A DNA stretch of 64,000 bases from positions 434,001 to 498,000 of the forward strand of contig LODT01000013.1 in NCBI GenBank assembly GCA_001606155.1, read 5' to 3'. Positions 1-9,869 of the stretch are shown piece after piece. The notes beneath the pieces are model-generated. The model searched no databases. It was given only the letters and a program-made list of their open reading frames with translations, and was not told the DNA's origin. How positions within the stretch are numbered: the first letter of the stretch is position 1; the number at the start of each line of letters is the position of its first letter. Origin of the DNA: Tieghemostelium lacteum (taxonomy: Eukaryota; Evosea; Eumycetozoa; Dictyosteliales; Raperosteliaceae). A program made the position numbers and the translations under genes.

Positions 1-744
1 TTCCAATCTTTCTTCCTCAAGTCTTATCATTTCTAATCTTTCTTGCTCTAAACGTTTTTTTTCAAGTTTGATTTTCTCCAAACGCTCCAATTCCTCTTCT
101 TGTCTTAATTTCTCTAGTCTCTCTTCTTGCTCAATTCTAATTTTCTCCAAACGTTCAACTTCTTTTTCCAATCGAATTTCAGTTAGAGTTTCCAAATAAT
201 ATTTTCTCTGAAGGAACATTCTAACAGTAGATTGTATAGTAATAGCAGATTGTCTAGCTTTTAGGAAATATTTACGAGCAATAATCAATCTTATAAAAGA
301 GGTAATAACAAATGAGGCTTGGTTTTGGATTTCATCTTGTCTGATTTTATACATCTCTGAGGTATCACTAATATGCACAGTTTTTCTTTTGGGTAATAGT
401 TTTCTAGCTTGAACTTTCTCAGCTTTGGTTACAGGTCCAAAAAATACATCATTGAGATCATCTGATGTTGTTGGTATTGTTGAACTAGTTGATTTTACTT
501 TTCCAGGTGATTTTAATGAAATTGAGTGACTGTTATTTACTACATTGGTATTATCCTTCAATGGTGTTATAGATTTAATTGGTGTTGAATTTAATTTAGT
601 TGGTGTAGATGACGACTTTGTTGGTGTTGATTTTATACTATCATTTTCCTTGTTTGATTTTGATTCCCTTGGATCAATGTATCTAACTTTGTTGGTATTT
701 GAGAACTTTACAGATTTTGTGGGAGTTGGTTGTATTGAGTCCAT
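1..744 (-). CDS. IQ-motif coiled-coil protein, 5' part (runs off the left edge)
   Basis: The minus frame from the ATG at 744 stays open to the window edge, about 248 residues. Residues 1-105 are Ser/Thr/Pro/Lys-rich with repeated TPTK/STP-type elements and look disordered. A basic region (QARKLLPKRK) follows, then a stretch matching tandem IQ motifs (FIRLIIARKYFLKARQS, then ITIQSTVRMFLQRKYY; pattern IQxxxRxxxxR). From about residue 190 the sequence becomes a long E/R/L/K heptad helix (LEKIRIEQEERLEKLRQEEE and on), typical of a single-alpha-helix or coiled coil. IQ motifs normally bind calmodulin or myosin light chains. No motor domain is visible in this part. The neighbouring ATG seven bases upstream is out of frame. 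The orthologue cannot be named from the fragment. Confidence 0.8.
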   Translation of the reverse strand, partial: MDSIQPTPTKSVKFSNTNKVRYIDPRESKSNKENDSIKSTPTKSSSTPTKLNSTPIKSITPLKDNTNVVNNSHSISLKSPGKVKSTSSTIPTTSDDLNDVFFGPVTKAEKVQARKLLPKRKTVHISDTSEMYKIRQDEIQNQASFVITSFIRLIIARKYFLKARQSAITIQSTVRMFLQRKYYLETLTEIRLEKEVERLEKIRIEQEERLEKLRQEEELERLEKIKLEKKRLEQERLEMIRLEEERLE

Positions 745-949
745 CTTTCATCAAATAAATAATTTTGAAAAATTTTTTAAATTTGTATTTTATATTATTT
801 AAATGTTGTCTATTTTTAAAAATTTGGCGCTTTAACTTTTTACATTCACAACAAAATAAAAATCTTTAATTAAAATACTAATTTTATTCAAATACATGGT
901 GATTCAAACTGAAACATTGATAGTTTTACTACGAGTAATTGTGCACAGA

Positions 950-2665
950 ATTGTTCTCAACCCTTCCAGTGATGGTCAAACTTCAGAATACCCTCTATAG
1001 CTCGGATAGAGTTAAAGTGGTCATCGTAGCACAAATTTACTGCAATAGGTGGAATGGCAACTTAAATTGTTTTGGATACTTTATATTTGGTAATTAATCC
1101 CAAAAACTCCAATCCTTCAAATGTTTGTTCCAAACCTTTTGGGTAATCAGTGGACCAATTTTTTACAGGTATACCAGCGAAACTATAGCCAAGAGAGTTT
1201 CAATTGTTTTTTGGCCTTTAGAAGTTATTTGTTTACGATTGATATCTTCCAGGTAGCATTCTGCCTTTATAATTGCTTCAATGTAGTACTTTGTAGTGCC
1301 ATTTCTTATTTCCAAATTTTTAACAACTTTTAATAAATACTTCTCTAATATTCTTGTCCAACCACCTATTAAATAAAGGCAGAATTTAAATCTCTTCTAC
1401 ATGTGGATGAATAGTACTAAAACCTATAGCAATATTCAACATTTGATCTAAAGACAAGTTTGGTATGGGAAGTGCTTTGCAATAGTGACCCGACTTGTGT
1501 CAGACATTGGTCTGTTTAGGTAACTTGTCTTAGTATAGAACAATAGACAAAACTAGTAACATATATAGTAATATCTAGAGATCTAGGGTCTCTAATAAAC
1601 ATATATAATAAACATTAACCATTGTGGTTCAGTAAGGTCTATAGTACGTTAGAGATACATATAACACTTTAGAACTTAATATAACTATCCTTAATATAAC
1701 TTAAGTCTTACAGACTTGGAAATTATGAGAGAGTGGTGTTAATAAAATTCCACCAAAGACAGCTACTAAAAATATATTAGAATGATTATTGCAGAGAAGA
1801 CCCAATTCTAGTAACAATTTCTTTTAGATAAACTCTAGATTCCTGAGGGGTGTTTCTAGTAACCAGCATACGATACATATAGCTCTTTATAGTTCGGGTG
1901 TCCAATCTTTTTTGATTCTAATATTTTAGGATATTCAACCAAAACTCTGGTTTTTCCAATACCTGGGGATCTAGCAGCTACTATTATAGGATGGTTTTTC
2001 TGATCTGTTGAAGATTTATTATTAAATCTTTTTTCTGTTACTTTACATAGCTTATCCATTGTTTTTTTTTTCCCTCAAAAGGAAAATCTTTTCCATAGGT
2101 GTCTATTATCTATAAAGATATGTTATTATTGTGTTGGATTTCTTGGTACAAACAAAATATTTACATTGTGTGTTTTATAGAGGTTTTGATTACCATTATC
2201 TACTAAATATTTAAATATATCTATGAATTCTAATTATTTCAATTTATTAATACTATCTGCTTTATATTATACAAAAAAATCTACATACTTTGCTGTCCTT
2301 GTGTACCTATTATTGTATAGTTGAATGTCAACAGGTGTTTAAATTGTGTTGATGTTTATGTTACAAAATATATTAGTATATATGAACAAAAGGTATTGTA
2401 ATTAGTGAGGTGTTTAGTTTACAGTACTTATGGTTGTTTTAATTTTAACACTAAGTCGAACATAACTCTGTGTACCATCATCATAGTTGTTTACTAAAGT
2501 ATTTAACTTTGTAATTGGGGATAAGGGTTCAGTTTCTTCTTCTCTTGAGGTAGGTGTTTTGAAGACTTGAACTAGGTCAAATGAATCTACAGGTTTACCA
2601 ATAGTTGAATTAAAATTTGGTTGAACACAATCTTTAACCTCTGAAATGTACTCTTTTTTTACCAT
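950..2665 (-). pseudogene. Decayed Crinkler (CRN)-type gene copy
   Basis: This is a broken relative of the intact gene at 3395-5516, read on the same strand. Recognisable parts, in order from 2665 downward, are a header-like open segment (2414-2665), an intron-like block nearly identical to the intron of the intact copy (2281-2426), a P-loop NTPase segment with the Walker A core PGIGKT (around 1950), and protein-like pieces of a C-terminal region spread over about 950-1480. A non-coding-looking stretch separates the last parts. It looks clearly dead, with several breaks. Crinkler genes are known for birth-and-death evolution, so a fossil beside a live copy fits. The outer limits are approximate. 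Confidence 0.6.
2281..2426 (-). repeat. Conserved intron-derived block, copy in the decayed CRN gene
   Basis: This stretch pairs with 5089-5229. In the core beginning at 2312, roughly 90 aligned bases differ at only three positions by eye. Similarity fades on the header side right at the intron start (GTAAACTAAAC) and on the other side before the body exon. It lies between the header-like and NTPase-like parts of the decayed copy, the same place as the intron of the intact copy. Confidence 0.8.
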
Positions 2666-3394
2666 GGTTAAACTACTTTCACTTGAATTTTACCCAAACA
2701 GTAACATTGTTATTATCTATATTCATTATATAATTGTTGGGTATTTATTTTAATTCTTTCAAATAGATTCAAATGATATTATTTAAATTTTGTCAAGGAA
2801 TTTTACAAAAAATACAATTTAATGAGAAGACCAGGAGTTTGTGTTTTCTCTGATGGAGATGCAAAGGCCATATCCCCTTCGGGAGAAGAAGAAAATAAGG
2901 ATTTTGATACTCAAATTTTAGTAAAAATTAAAATTAGAAAAATTTGTCAATAAATAAATATATATAAATTGAATAATAATAATAATATTAAAAATTAAAA
3001 TAAATAAATAATTGGTAAATTATTACTATGACAACATGTAAGTCAAAAACAAGATAGTTTTACACAATAAAAAATCAAAAGATTTTTTTCCACATAAGAA
3101 AATTTTTTTTTGACTTTTTGATCAAATGCTGAAATTCTAAATGCAAGTGCGGATAATTTTTGTAAAAAGTGTAATATACCCACATCGCCGACACATTTTG
3201 TTGACTCTCAATAAATCTTGTAGTCTTTAATTTTATTTCTGCACTTTTTTTTATTTTTTTTTTGGTTTTGCTACAGTTAAGGTGAATCTAGAGTTTAAAT
3301 TTATGGGATATTATAATACCCCAACTAATCAAGAGGAGGAGATACAACAAAAAAAACAAACACCATCCAAATATAATATAATGGAACCACAACG
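2666..3394. other. AT-rich interval between the two CRN copies, one small ORF
   Basis: No convincing gene is visible. A 43-codon plus-strand frame at 2822-2953 starts MRRPGVCVFSDGD and ends with a Lys/Ile-rich tail. It has better codon balance than random AT sequence, but nothing identifies it. The stretch from 2960 to 3390 is mostly homopolymeric A/T and probably holds the 3' end of the intact CRN gene. Confidence 0.4.
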
Positions 3395-5516
3395 TTATGG
3401 TTTTGGTGGATAGGCAAAACATTGATATTCAGAGAAATCAGCATTGTGCCATATGTGGATTACGCCAACGCCTGATATTGATGTAGGATACTTTACAGTT
3501 TCATTTTCTTTTCCCATTGTGTAGTGGAGTACCCAAGCTTCTAATGCACCTGCTGCTTTCTTATATTCTGAACATCTATTAATGTGTTCTGAAACTTGAT
3601 TTAATGTGGAATGGGCTACAATTTCTAATATACATTTTTTACCAACAATCTCTAGTAAAATATCAGCTCTATCTGTTTTTGTTGAACTAGTTCTAGCATT
3701 TGGAAAAATATGCATAGGTGGATCCCAAATCTTAATGAGTGTAACTAATTCAAAGTGATAAAAAGCTTCTGATGGAACTAAAGTGTCCTTTTTAGGTCCT
3801 GTACCAAAACCTCTATAGTTCTTAGTTGAAAGGTTTCCATTCAGTGTGAAAAATGGTGTGAGAGTTTCCACCATTTGAATGATATCAAATTCAGTATTTT
3901 TTCTCGACTTGGGTGGAACCTTACGATTGCATATTGTGCGTATATTGGCCAATAAACAATAATAGAGTAATTGTGATTTGATGGCACACTGGGAGATAAT
4001 TACTAATTCTGAGCCCGCTTTTAATTGATAATTTAAAATACCAATTGATATCCAATATCTATCTGCATCACCTAATTTGGTATCAACGATCAAGGGTTTA
4101 GGAAAAGATCTGATATGTTCCAATAATCTCTCTTTATATTGAGGTGAATCAATTTCCAAATCACTCATTATTCTTGTGACAGTAGAATACCCCAATACTT
4201 GTTGAATAAGAGAGGAGGATACAAGTTCTGACCAATCACTAAAGTTTTTGTCAAAATGATTCATACCTTCATCAACTGCTCTACCACACAAATTTACCAG
4301 TCCAGCATGTCCATTAGTCAGGTCAAATATATTTTCAACTATTTTAGGGTCCACTGTGCATGCATGGTCATCTTGGTATAACTTAAATAGTTTTTTAACT
4401 TCCTCTAGGGTGAAATCATTTGTAGCAATCTGATCAATAACGTTAAAAGGAGAATATTTCCGACTTTTTGGTGCGTTAATGGAATGTGGCTGAATAGGGT
4501 GTATTTTGTCTATAAATAAGATATCAAATGGCCCAATGGCAACCACAGACTTTAAATATGAGTCGAATGGTTTCCAACTTCTAAGTTGTCCAAGGAAACC
4601 TATCTTTACTTCTTCAGGTGCTGCTAATATTCTATCAAATTCATCGATAAATAGAACAACTTTCTTCCCAAGAAAGAATTTTTTTGCTAAAACATTTTGT
4701 TTATCAAAAATATAAGGAACATCATCAGATGTAAATGTACCGTTTATACATCTATTAATTTCACGTACGAATCGTTTCCAAAAGTCTTCAGAATTTAAAG
4801 TATAATGCTCCAATGATGTATAGACAGGGATATAATTTTGCTGTGTGAGTTTCTCCATTATATCAATAACCTTTGTTGTTTTTCCAGAAGATCTTGTTCC
4901 ATGAAATAAAATATAATCTCCCTGGAGTATTTTATCCCTAAATGAAGTGTTATCTCTTTCCAAATAAAAATATTTTGTATTCCTTTCATGAATTCCAATG
5001 GCGCCGTTTGTACTAAATCGTGTTGGAAAAACTAAAATTTTAATATTAATATTAAAACAAATCTAATCAATCCTGTCTATTAAATAATCTACATACATCC
5101 CTGTAATTGTGTATCTATTGTATAGTTGAATGTCAAAAGGTGTTTAAATTGTGTTGATGTTTATGTTACAAAATATATTAGTATAAATGAACAAAAGGTG
5201 TTGTAATTATGATAGGTTTAGTTTACATACCAGTAATTGTTGGAACAGCGGTTGAAACAATTGTAAAAAGTCTAGTTTTTCCATCAATATCTTTGTCTAA
5301 ATCCTTTATCTCTTTCTCACTAGGAAGTATTTGATTTTTATCATATTTACCATCAACATAAGAAACTAATTTCAATCTTATACTTTCATTATTTGGCCTA
5401 AAATGGGAGATGAATTTATGATGAGAATAAACAAAATCTTCAACTTGACCAAGGTAAGGAAATTCTGGAACTACAATTGATGTGTTTTTATCAATATAAA
5501 CAAATACAAAGTTCAT
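3395..5516 (-). CDS. Crinkler (CRN)-type protein: header, P-loop NTPase and REase-like tail
   Basis: Two exons, 5231-5516 and 3395-5031, join in phase across a 199-base intron (donor GTATGT, acceptor ATTTTAG) to give 640 residues. Residues 1-95 form a beta-rich, ubiquitin-like header ending VSTAVPTIT. A linker (VFPTRFSTNGAIGIH) leads to a P-loop NTPase with Walker A GTRSSGKT (140-147) and Walker B VVLFIDEFD (about 220-228). Residues 550-640 resemble the PD-(D/E)XK nuclease tail of CRN proteins: D552 in RADILLE, E565 in ILEIVAH, then a SEHINR stretch. Known CRN family members have this header-NTPase-nuclease plan, and many act in the nucleus. Nuclease activity here is inferred, because the usual Lys after the Glu is not obvious. 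No signal peptide is visible. The body exon begins upstream of the TTG at 4963, so that codon is not the start. Confidence 0.8.
5089..5229 (-). repeat. Conserved intron-derived block, copy inside the intact CRN intron
   Basis: This is the partner of 2281-2426. It covers most of the intron of the intact gene, from just inside the 5' splice site towards the body exon. Its core starts near 5118 and reads ATTGTATAGTTGAATGTCAA on the plus strand. See the finding on exon-intron similarity. Confidence 0.8.
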
Positions 5517-6848
5517 TGTTGAAAAAGTTTAACTAAAAAAAAAAAATTTAAATATATTGAAATTTTAAAAAAAATATATTTAAATAGGAAATAGAGAATG
5601 GATTAAATAGAGAATTTCCTATTAAATTCAAAATAATTTATTGATACCAATTCTATTGACTTGCAAATAATGTTTTTATTTCGTATATAAATTTGAAATT
5701 TGTATATATACCCTTTTTTTCCTTTTGATTCATCTTTTCAAATGGTATGAATTAAATTATGATATACATCTATTGTATTGTAAAGATTATTCAGCAGAAA
5801 TAAACTTTATCAACAAAATATCACCAATATAGGTAAAAAAATAGTTAACATTTTCATTATTTGCTTTTCTGTATTTATGATGTTGAAAAGTAAATGCATG
5901 AGGTATCACTTGCATATTGCTTATTAAACAATACTAGCATTGGCATTAAAAATATAATATAATATAAGCTACACTTCCAGCAAGAATTCAGTCTGCTGAA
6001 TAAACATTAATCTTCAGATTGTTTGGGTTAGCAAAACTTGAAGCAACTCTCACAATTGTTTGGGGATCTCAATTGAACCTGCGGAACATTCTGATCTTAG
6101 AGAAGGTCTAACCCTTCTCTTAGCCAAGTATTCAGACAAAACTATACTTCTGTATTCGTTTAATTGGTTAAGAAGATATTAGGTATGAGCTGAAGAAGAG
6201 GTACTCCTGATGTTGTATTAGAATTTAAAGTTGTGTTGGTTCTGATTCTACATTTTCATAGTTATTTATAAGATTATTATTATTATTATTACTGTGGTTA
6301 GAAGCAGCTTTAAGTTCTATAATAACATTATTATTATTGTTTGCATCTGAGAATGATACCAATGGTGCTTGAGTAGAAGGACTACTGATCAGTTATTATT
6401 ATTATAAAATAGGCAATTGAATTAATGGTTTAAAATATGCTTTTAAATTACTCTAATTCTTTATATTAGCTCAACATTAATGAATATAGTTGTATCTAGA
6501 GCACATATGAGTGTTAAAGAGATACCAGCCGCACTTAAAGTATAAATAGTACTTTTATATAAAAATGAGTTATATTTTTGGTGAATCTGAAAAACATTGG
6601 CGATTATATCATTGGAAATTCATGACCTCTGTATAAATTTAAAATAAATAAATAAAAAAGTAAAGTTACTTTTTTTACTTTTTTTCCTATTTATAAAATT
6701 TCAATAAAGAATTTTTTTTATGCTCGATTTTATTTTTAAAAGTTTTTTTGATTCGTTGGTGCATAATAACATTGAGTTTTGAATCGCACTTTATCAATCA
6801 AAGAACCCAAACACTATACATTCTTAATAAATTATAAATATCGAAACA
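5517..6848. other. Intergenic region upstream of two divergent genes, with a gene remnant
   Basis: Apart from the Asn-rich remnant at about 5990-6395, this 1.3 kb is AT-rich with no open frame of note. Its ends should hold the promoters of the CRN gene (minus) and of the CxxC protein gene (plus). Long T/A runs at 6670-6730 precede the latter. Confidence 0.5.
5990..6395 (-). pseudogene. Eroded Asn-rich gene fragment, family unknown
   Basis: On the minus strand, coding-like pieces lie in different frames. The first is an Asn-rich piece (SPSTQAPLVSFSDANNNN, ending NYENVESEPTQL). Then comes a conserved-looking piece (QLNEYRSIVLSEYLAKRR, continuing RPSLRSECSAGS and IEIPKQ), which stops with TGA near 6060. 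A third piece one frame away reads VRVASSFANPNNLKINVYS. The order is collinear, so this looks like the decayed end of one protein gene rather than chance. No parent gene is present in the window, and I do not recognise the family. Confidence 0.5.
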
Positions 6849-7601
6849 ATGCCTCTACTTCATGAGGATAATTATTTTTCTCTGCCATTAAATGGTAGCA
6901 TGATGAACCATTTTGGTTCGGTACAAGATGAAATCGATAATTCGTTACCCCTAGATATGATTATCAATGAAGGGAGTTTATCATCTTATAAAAACACCAA
7001 CAATATCAATAGTCCCTCTAAACAATCTTCCACTTTTTTATATAATACCTCATGTTCCCCATTAGATGAACCCAAACCCACTTTTGAAATGGATAATACA
7101 TATGTTAATAACAATAATAATAATAATACAAATAATAATAACAATAACACTGAAAATAATAATAACAATAATATAATAGAAAATAGTAGTACAGTATTTC
7201 ACGACAATGAAAATACATTTAATTTATTTAATACACATAACGAGGATGATTTAACTTTTGATCTTGAACAATCGGATGAAAGTGTACCTAATACACCAAG
7301 TGCAGTAAGACTAAAAAATCATTCATCTAATGGTAGTCTTAGAGTGTGTAAAACCAAATTGGACACAAAATGCAATCCAATATTTAACAAGACATTTTAT
7401 TGTAAAGAATGCAATAATCCCGATAAACCCATGAAATATCTATACATAAATTTACAAGAGATTCTCTATTCGTGCTGCAGTGAAAACTGTAATTTCCCAC
7501 TGAACAGTACCGAAATTAATCAATATATCTTTCAAACACCGCAGTACCCACAATATCAACCAAACAAAAGAAAATCACCCAAATTATCACTTTCAAATTA
7601 A
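6849..7601 (+). CDS. Asn-rich protein with a C-terminal CxxC zinc-binding segment
   Basis: A single exon of 250 residues. Residues 1-160 are low complexity, with an Asn run at about 80-110 encoded by AAT/AAC repeats. Residues 165-225 are different: FNKTFYCKECNNP (CxxC), then YINLQEILYSCCSENCNFPL, giving four or five Cys spaced as one zinc ribbon or knuckle. The C-terminus is basic (PNKRKSPKLS) and could be a nuclear targeting signal. I do not recognise the family. The Cys cluster is the only part likely to be conserved. The start is the first ATG after a long T/A-rich leader. A nuclear or regulatory role is only a guess. Confidence 0.75.
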   Translation: MPLLHEDNYFSLPLNGSMMNHFGSVQDEIDNSLPLDMIINEGSLSSYKNTNNINSPSKQSSTFLYNTSCSPLDEPKPTFEMDNTYVNNNNNNNTNNNNNNTENNNNNNIIENSSTVFHDNENTFNLFNTHNEDDLTFDLEQSDESVPNTPSAVRLKNHSSNGSLRVCKTKLDTKCNPIFNKTFYCKECNNPDKPMKYLYINLQEILYSCCSENCNFPLNSTEINQYIFQTPQYPQYQPNKRKSPKLSLSN

Positions 7602-7815
7602 ATTTTAGAAATAGGATAAAAAAGAGGATAGAGAGAAACTTAGATTATCTCCAATGTAAATAGAAATATAGTTATTTTGGTTAAATAAAGTTATAACCAA
7701 TCGATTAAAACAACTGAGAAAGTAAGAGTAAAGAGAAATATTTGAATGCTGACTTTACTTTATTTCAATTTGTGTTGGGTATTGAAAGGTGAGGTATGTG
7801 TGTTCTGTTGATACA

Positions 7816-9306
7816 TTATGAAAAATGAGCATCTAAATAGGAGTACAATGATAAAGATGATTTTGTATGTAACATCAATCTATAATATTCCCAAAGAGAT
7901 TTATAGAGTTGACCTATTGTAACTGCTTTTTGTTGTAAAAATGTAACCATATTAGTGAGTTCATTGGCAAACTTTTCTTCACCAAAAGAGTAATATACAA
8001 TATCTCTACCAGATTGAGAGGCTGCAATCAACTGAATTAAAACTTTCAAATGTTTATCGCCACCAAATACACCGCAACCCCAGTTACCAGTGGCAACATT
8101 GGGTGGAAGTGTTGCTGATAGACTATCATAGAACCCACAATAAGCCTTCTTGAGTTCCCTGTCAATGTGGTGAGGTGAAAACTGAATAAATGTGTCTGGT
8201 CCATGAAGTTTAAGTGCATCCATTGCAACAATAGTTGTAGTACGTCGACCTAGTTTATCAGTTGGAGTCTGGTCCTGGTGAGGACCAGTCCAGGTAAATG
8301 TCTCACCATACCCACTGTAATTTGAGAATCTCTGTGCTCCACTTACAATAAGACATTCGTTATCCAGAAGCTGTGCTGTAAATAATCTAGATATAATCAA
8401 CTCAGGATTGATCATAAATCTAATTTCCTCCTGTACACAGCCGTGTCCTAGTACACCTCCACCTACCATCTTATTTGCAAAATCCACTTGTAACATACCT
8501 GCTCCATCATCTTCTATAGTACCTTGTGAGAATGCAGCTATATCACGTAGGAATCTAGTTGATTTCTCCCAATCTGGGTAATCAGCTTCATCTATAACCT
8601 GTCTGTGATAGGATATGATCCCAGTTGGCATCTGATTGGTTACTGTTATGAGATACTGTATGATACAATTAAGCTTTGCAGCACGATTTGGGACTAGGTT
8701 ACCCTCGTAGAGTGTATTAAAGTTTATGGATGGGTATTTACTGTTATACTGCTCGCCCTGTTTAGGAAATGTGCATAGAAATGCATTGCACATCAAAGAG
8801 GCTATTTGTCTCTGTGAGAATATCAACTCTTTATCTACATTCTTTTTCAATAGTGGTATAGGTCTAGGCAGTAGAAATGGCAGTTGAAGTGCCAAGTTGA
8901 TTACTTTTGGTAGTGTATTAAGGAAAAACTCACGAGTGTCGCTCTCCGACATTTCCAACTCAAAGAAATCCAATAGGCATTGAAAATCCTTGTAGTGAGT
9001 ATACACCTTAATGGCATCAATAAATGATTCGCAATCTCTAATATGTGTACTCAAAGCAGTACTAATAAGGTACCATCTAGAAAGATATTTTGTCTTGATT
9101 TGTGGTTGTGCATTGGGATCATCTAAACTACTTGTATTTTCAGTAACCTGTTTTCTGTATACATTATTCTTTGAACATGGTAATTTAACATATTCATTAT
9201 TCCAAACATCTTTATATTTCTCATCATCAAAAGGTATTAAAAATATTCTATTCGATAGAGTTTCTTCTGGTTTAAAATCAAATTCATCTGATAATGTGGA
9301 TGGTGA

Positions 9307-9351
<45 letters not shown>

Positions 9352-9603
9352 TGAATCGCTTTTTGATCTTTTTATAGTTGAATCATTTGAAATATCATCT
9401 AATGGTCGTTTTTTAGAATCATTGTTGATTGGTGAGTTTGCTTTATATGATTGTTGATGTTGATTATCTGGAATTGTAAGTTCTGTGTCTGTCCTGTTAC
9501 TGCCGATGGTCAAAGACTCATCAGATATAACTATTGTGTCTGTTCTTGAGAGATTAGTGTTTACTGGTTCATAGAAATCTGTAATTTTCTTTTGGTTTGA
9601 CAT
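7816..9603 (-). CDS. Poly(ADP-ribose) glycohydrolase (PARG)
   Basis: Single exon, 595 residues. It removes poly(ADP-ribose) chains added by PARPs in DNA repair and cell death. The catalytic signature GGGVLGHGCVQEEIRF starts at residue 381 (GGG-X-QEE, with both Glu present), followed by the substrate loop SGYGETFTWTG and the conserved GNWGCGVFGGD. The N-terminal 120 residues are Ser/Asp/Asn-rich and disordered, with a run of 15 Asn. The extreme N-terminus carries QKKITDFY, a full PCNA-interacting (PIP) box pattern Qxx[ILM]xx[FY][FY]. A basic segment (SKKRPLDD, TIKRSKSD) could be a nuclear signal. The domain order matches the PARG family. D. discoideum is known to have PARG-type enzymes. Confidence 0.95.
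9307..9351 (-). repeat. AAT trinucleotide microsatellite coding for poly-Asn in PARG
   Basis: A run of 15 uninterrupted ATT units on the plus strand (AAT in the coding sense) encodes the poly-Asn tract in the disordered region of PARG. Such repeats are abundant and length-variable in dictyostelid genes. Confidence 0.95.
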
Positions 9604-9869
9604 GTGTGATATTTGAACAAAGTACTCAAAAAATTAAAATCTAAAAAAATTTTACGGTTGTAATTCTAGTAAATAAATTAAATTAATCAAAAATTTAAAA
9701 AAAAAACAAATTTTTTCTTATTGGATGGGGGTGTAAAACTCTTTTACTTTAACTCCCATTTTATTATCATTGTACCCCATTTTTCAAATTAGCAGAAGTG
9801 GTGAAAGCAAGTGGTAATCAAATTATTTCACTTGTTTCTATCATGTTTTATTTTTTTCTTTTTTTTTTT

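Noticed and set aside
1121-1333. 70-codon plus-strand frame
   Set aside because: It is antisense to protein-like pieces of the decayed CRN copy and has only AT-driven hydrophobic composition.
1498-1761. Possible solo LTR inside the decayed CRN copy (264 bases, TGTC...GACA ends)
   Set aside because: The ends are suggestive and both sides carry CRN-like sequence, but I see no target-site duplication, no second copy in the window and no internal retroelement sequence.
9011-9457. 148-codon plus-strand frame with a run of Leu
   Set aside because: Shadow of PARG; the Leu run is the antisense of the poly-Asn codons.
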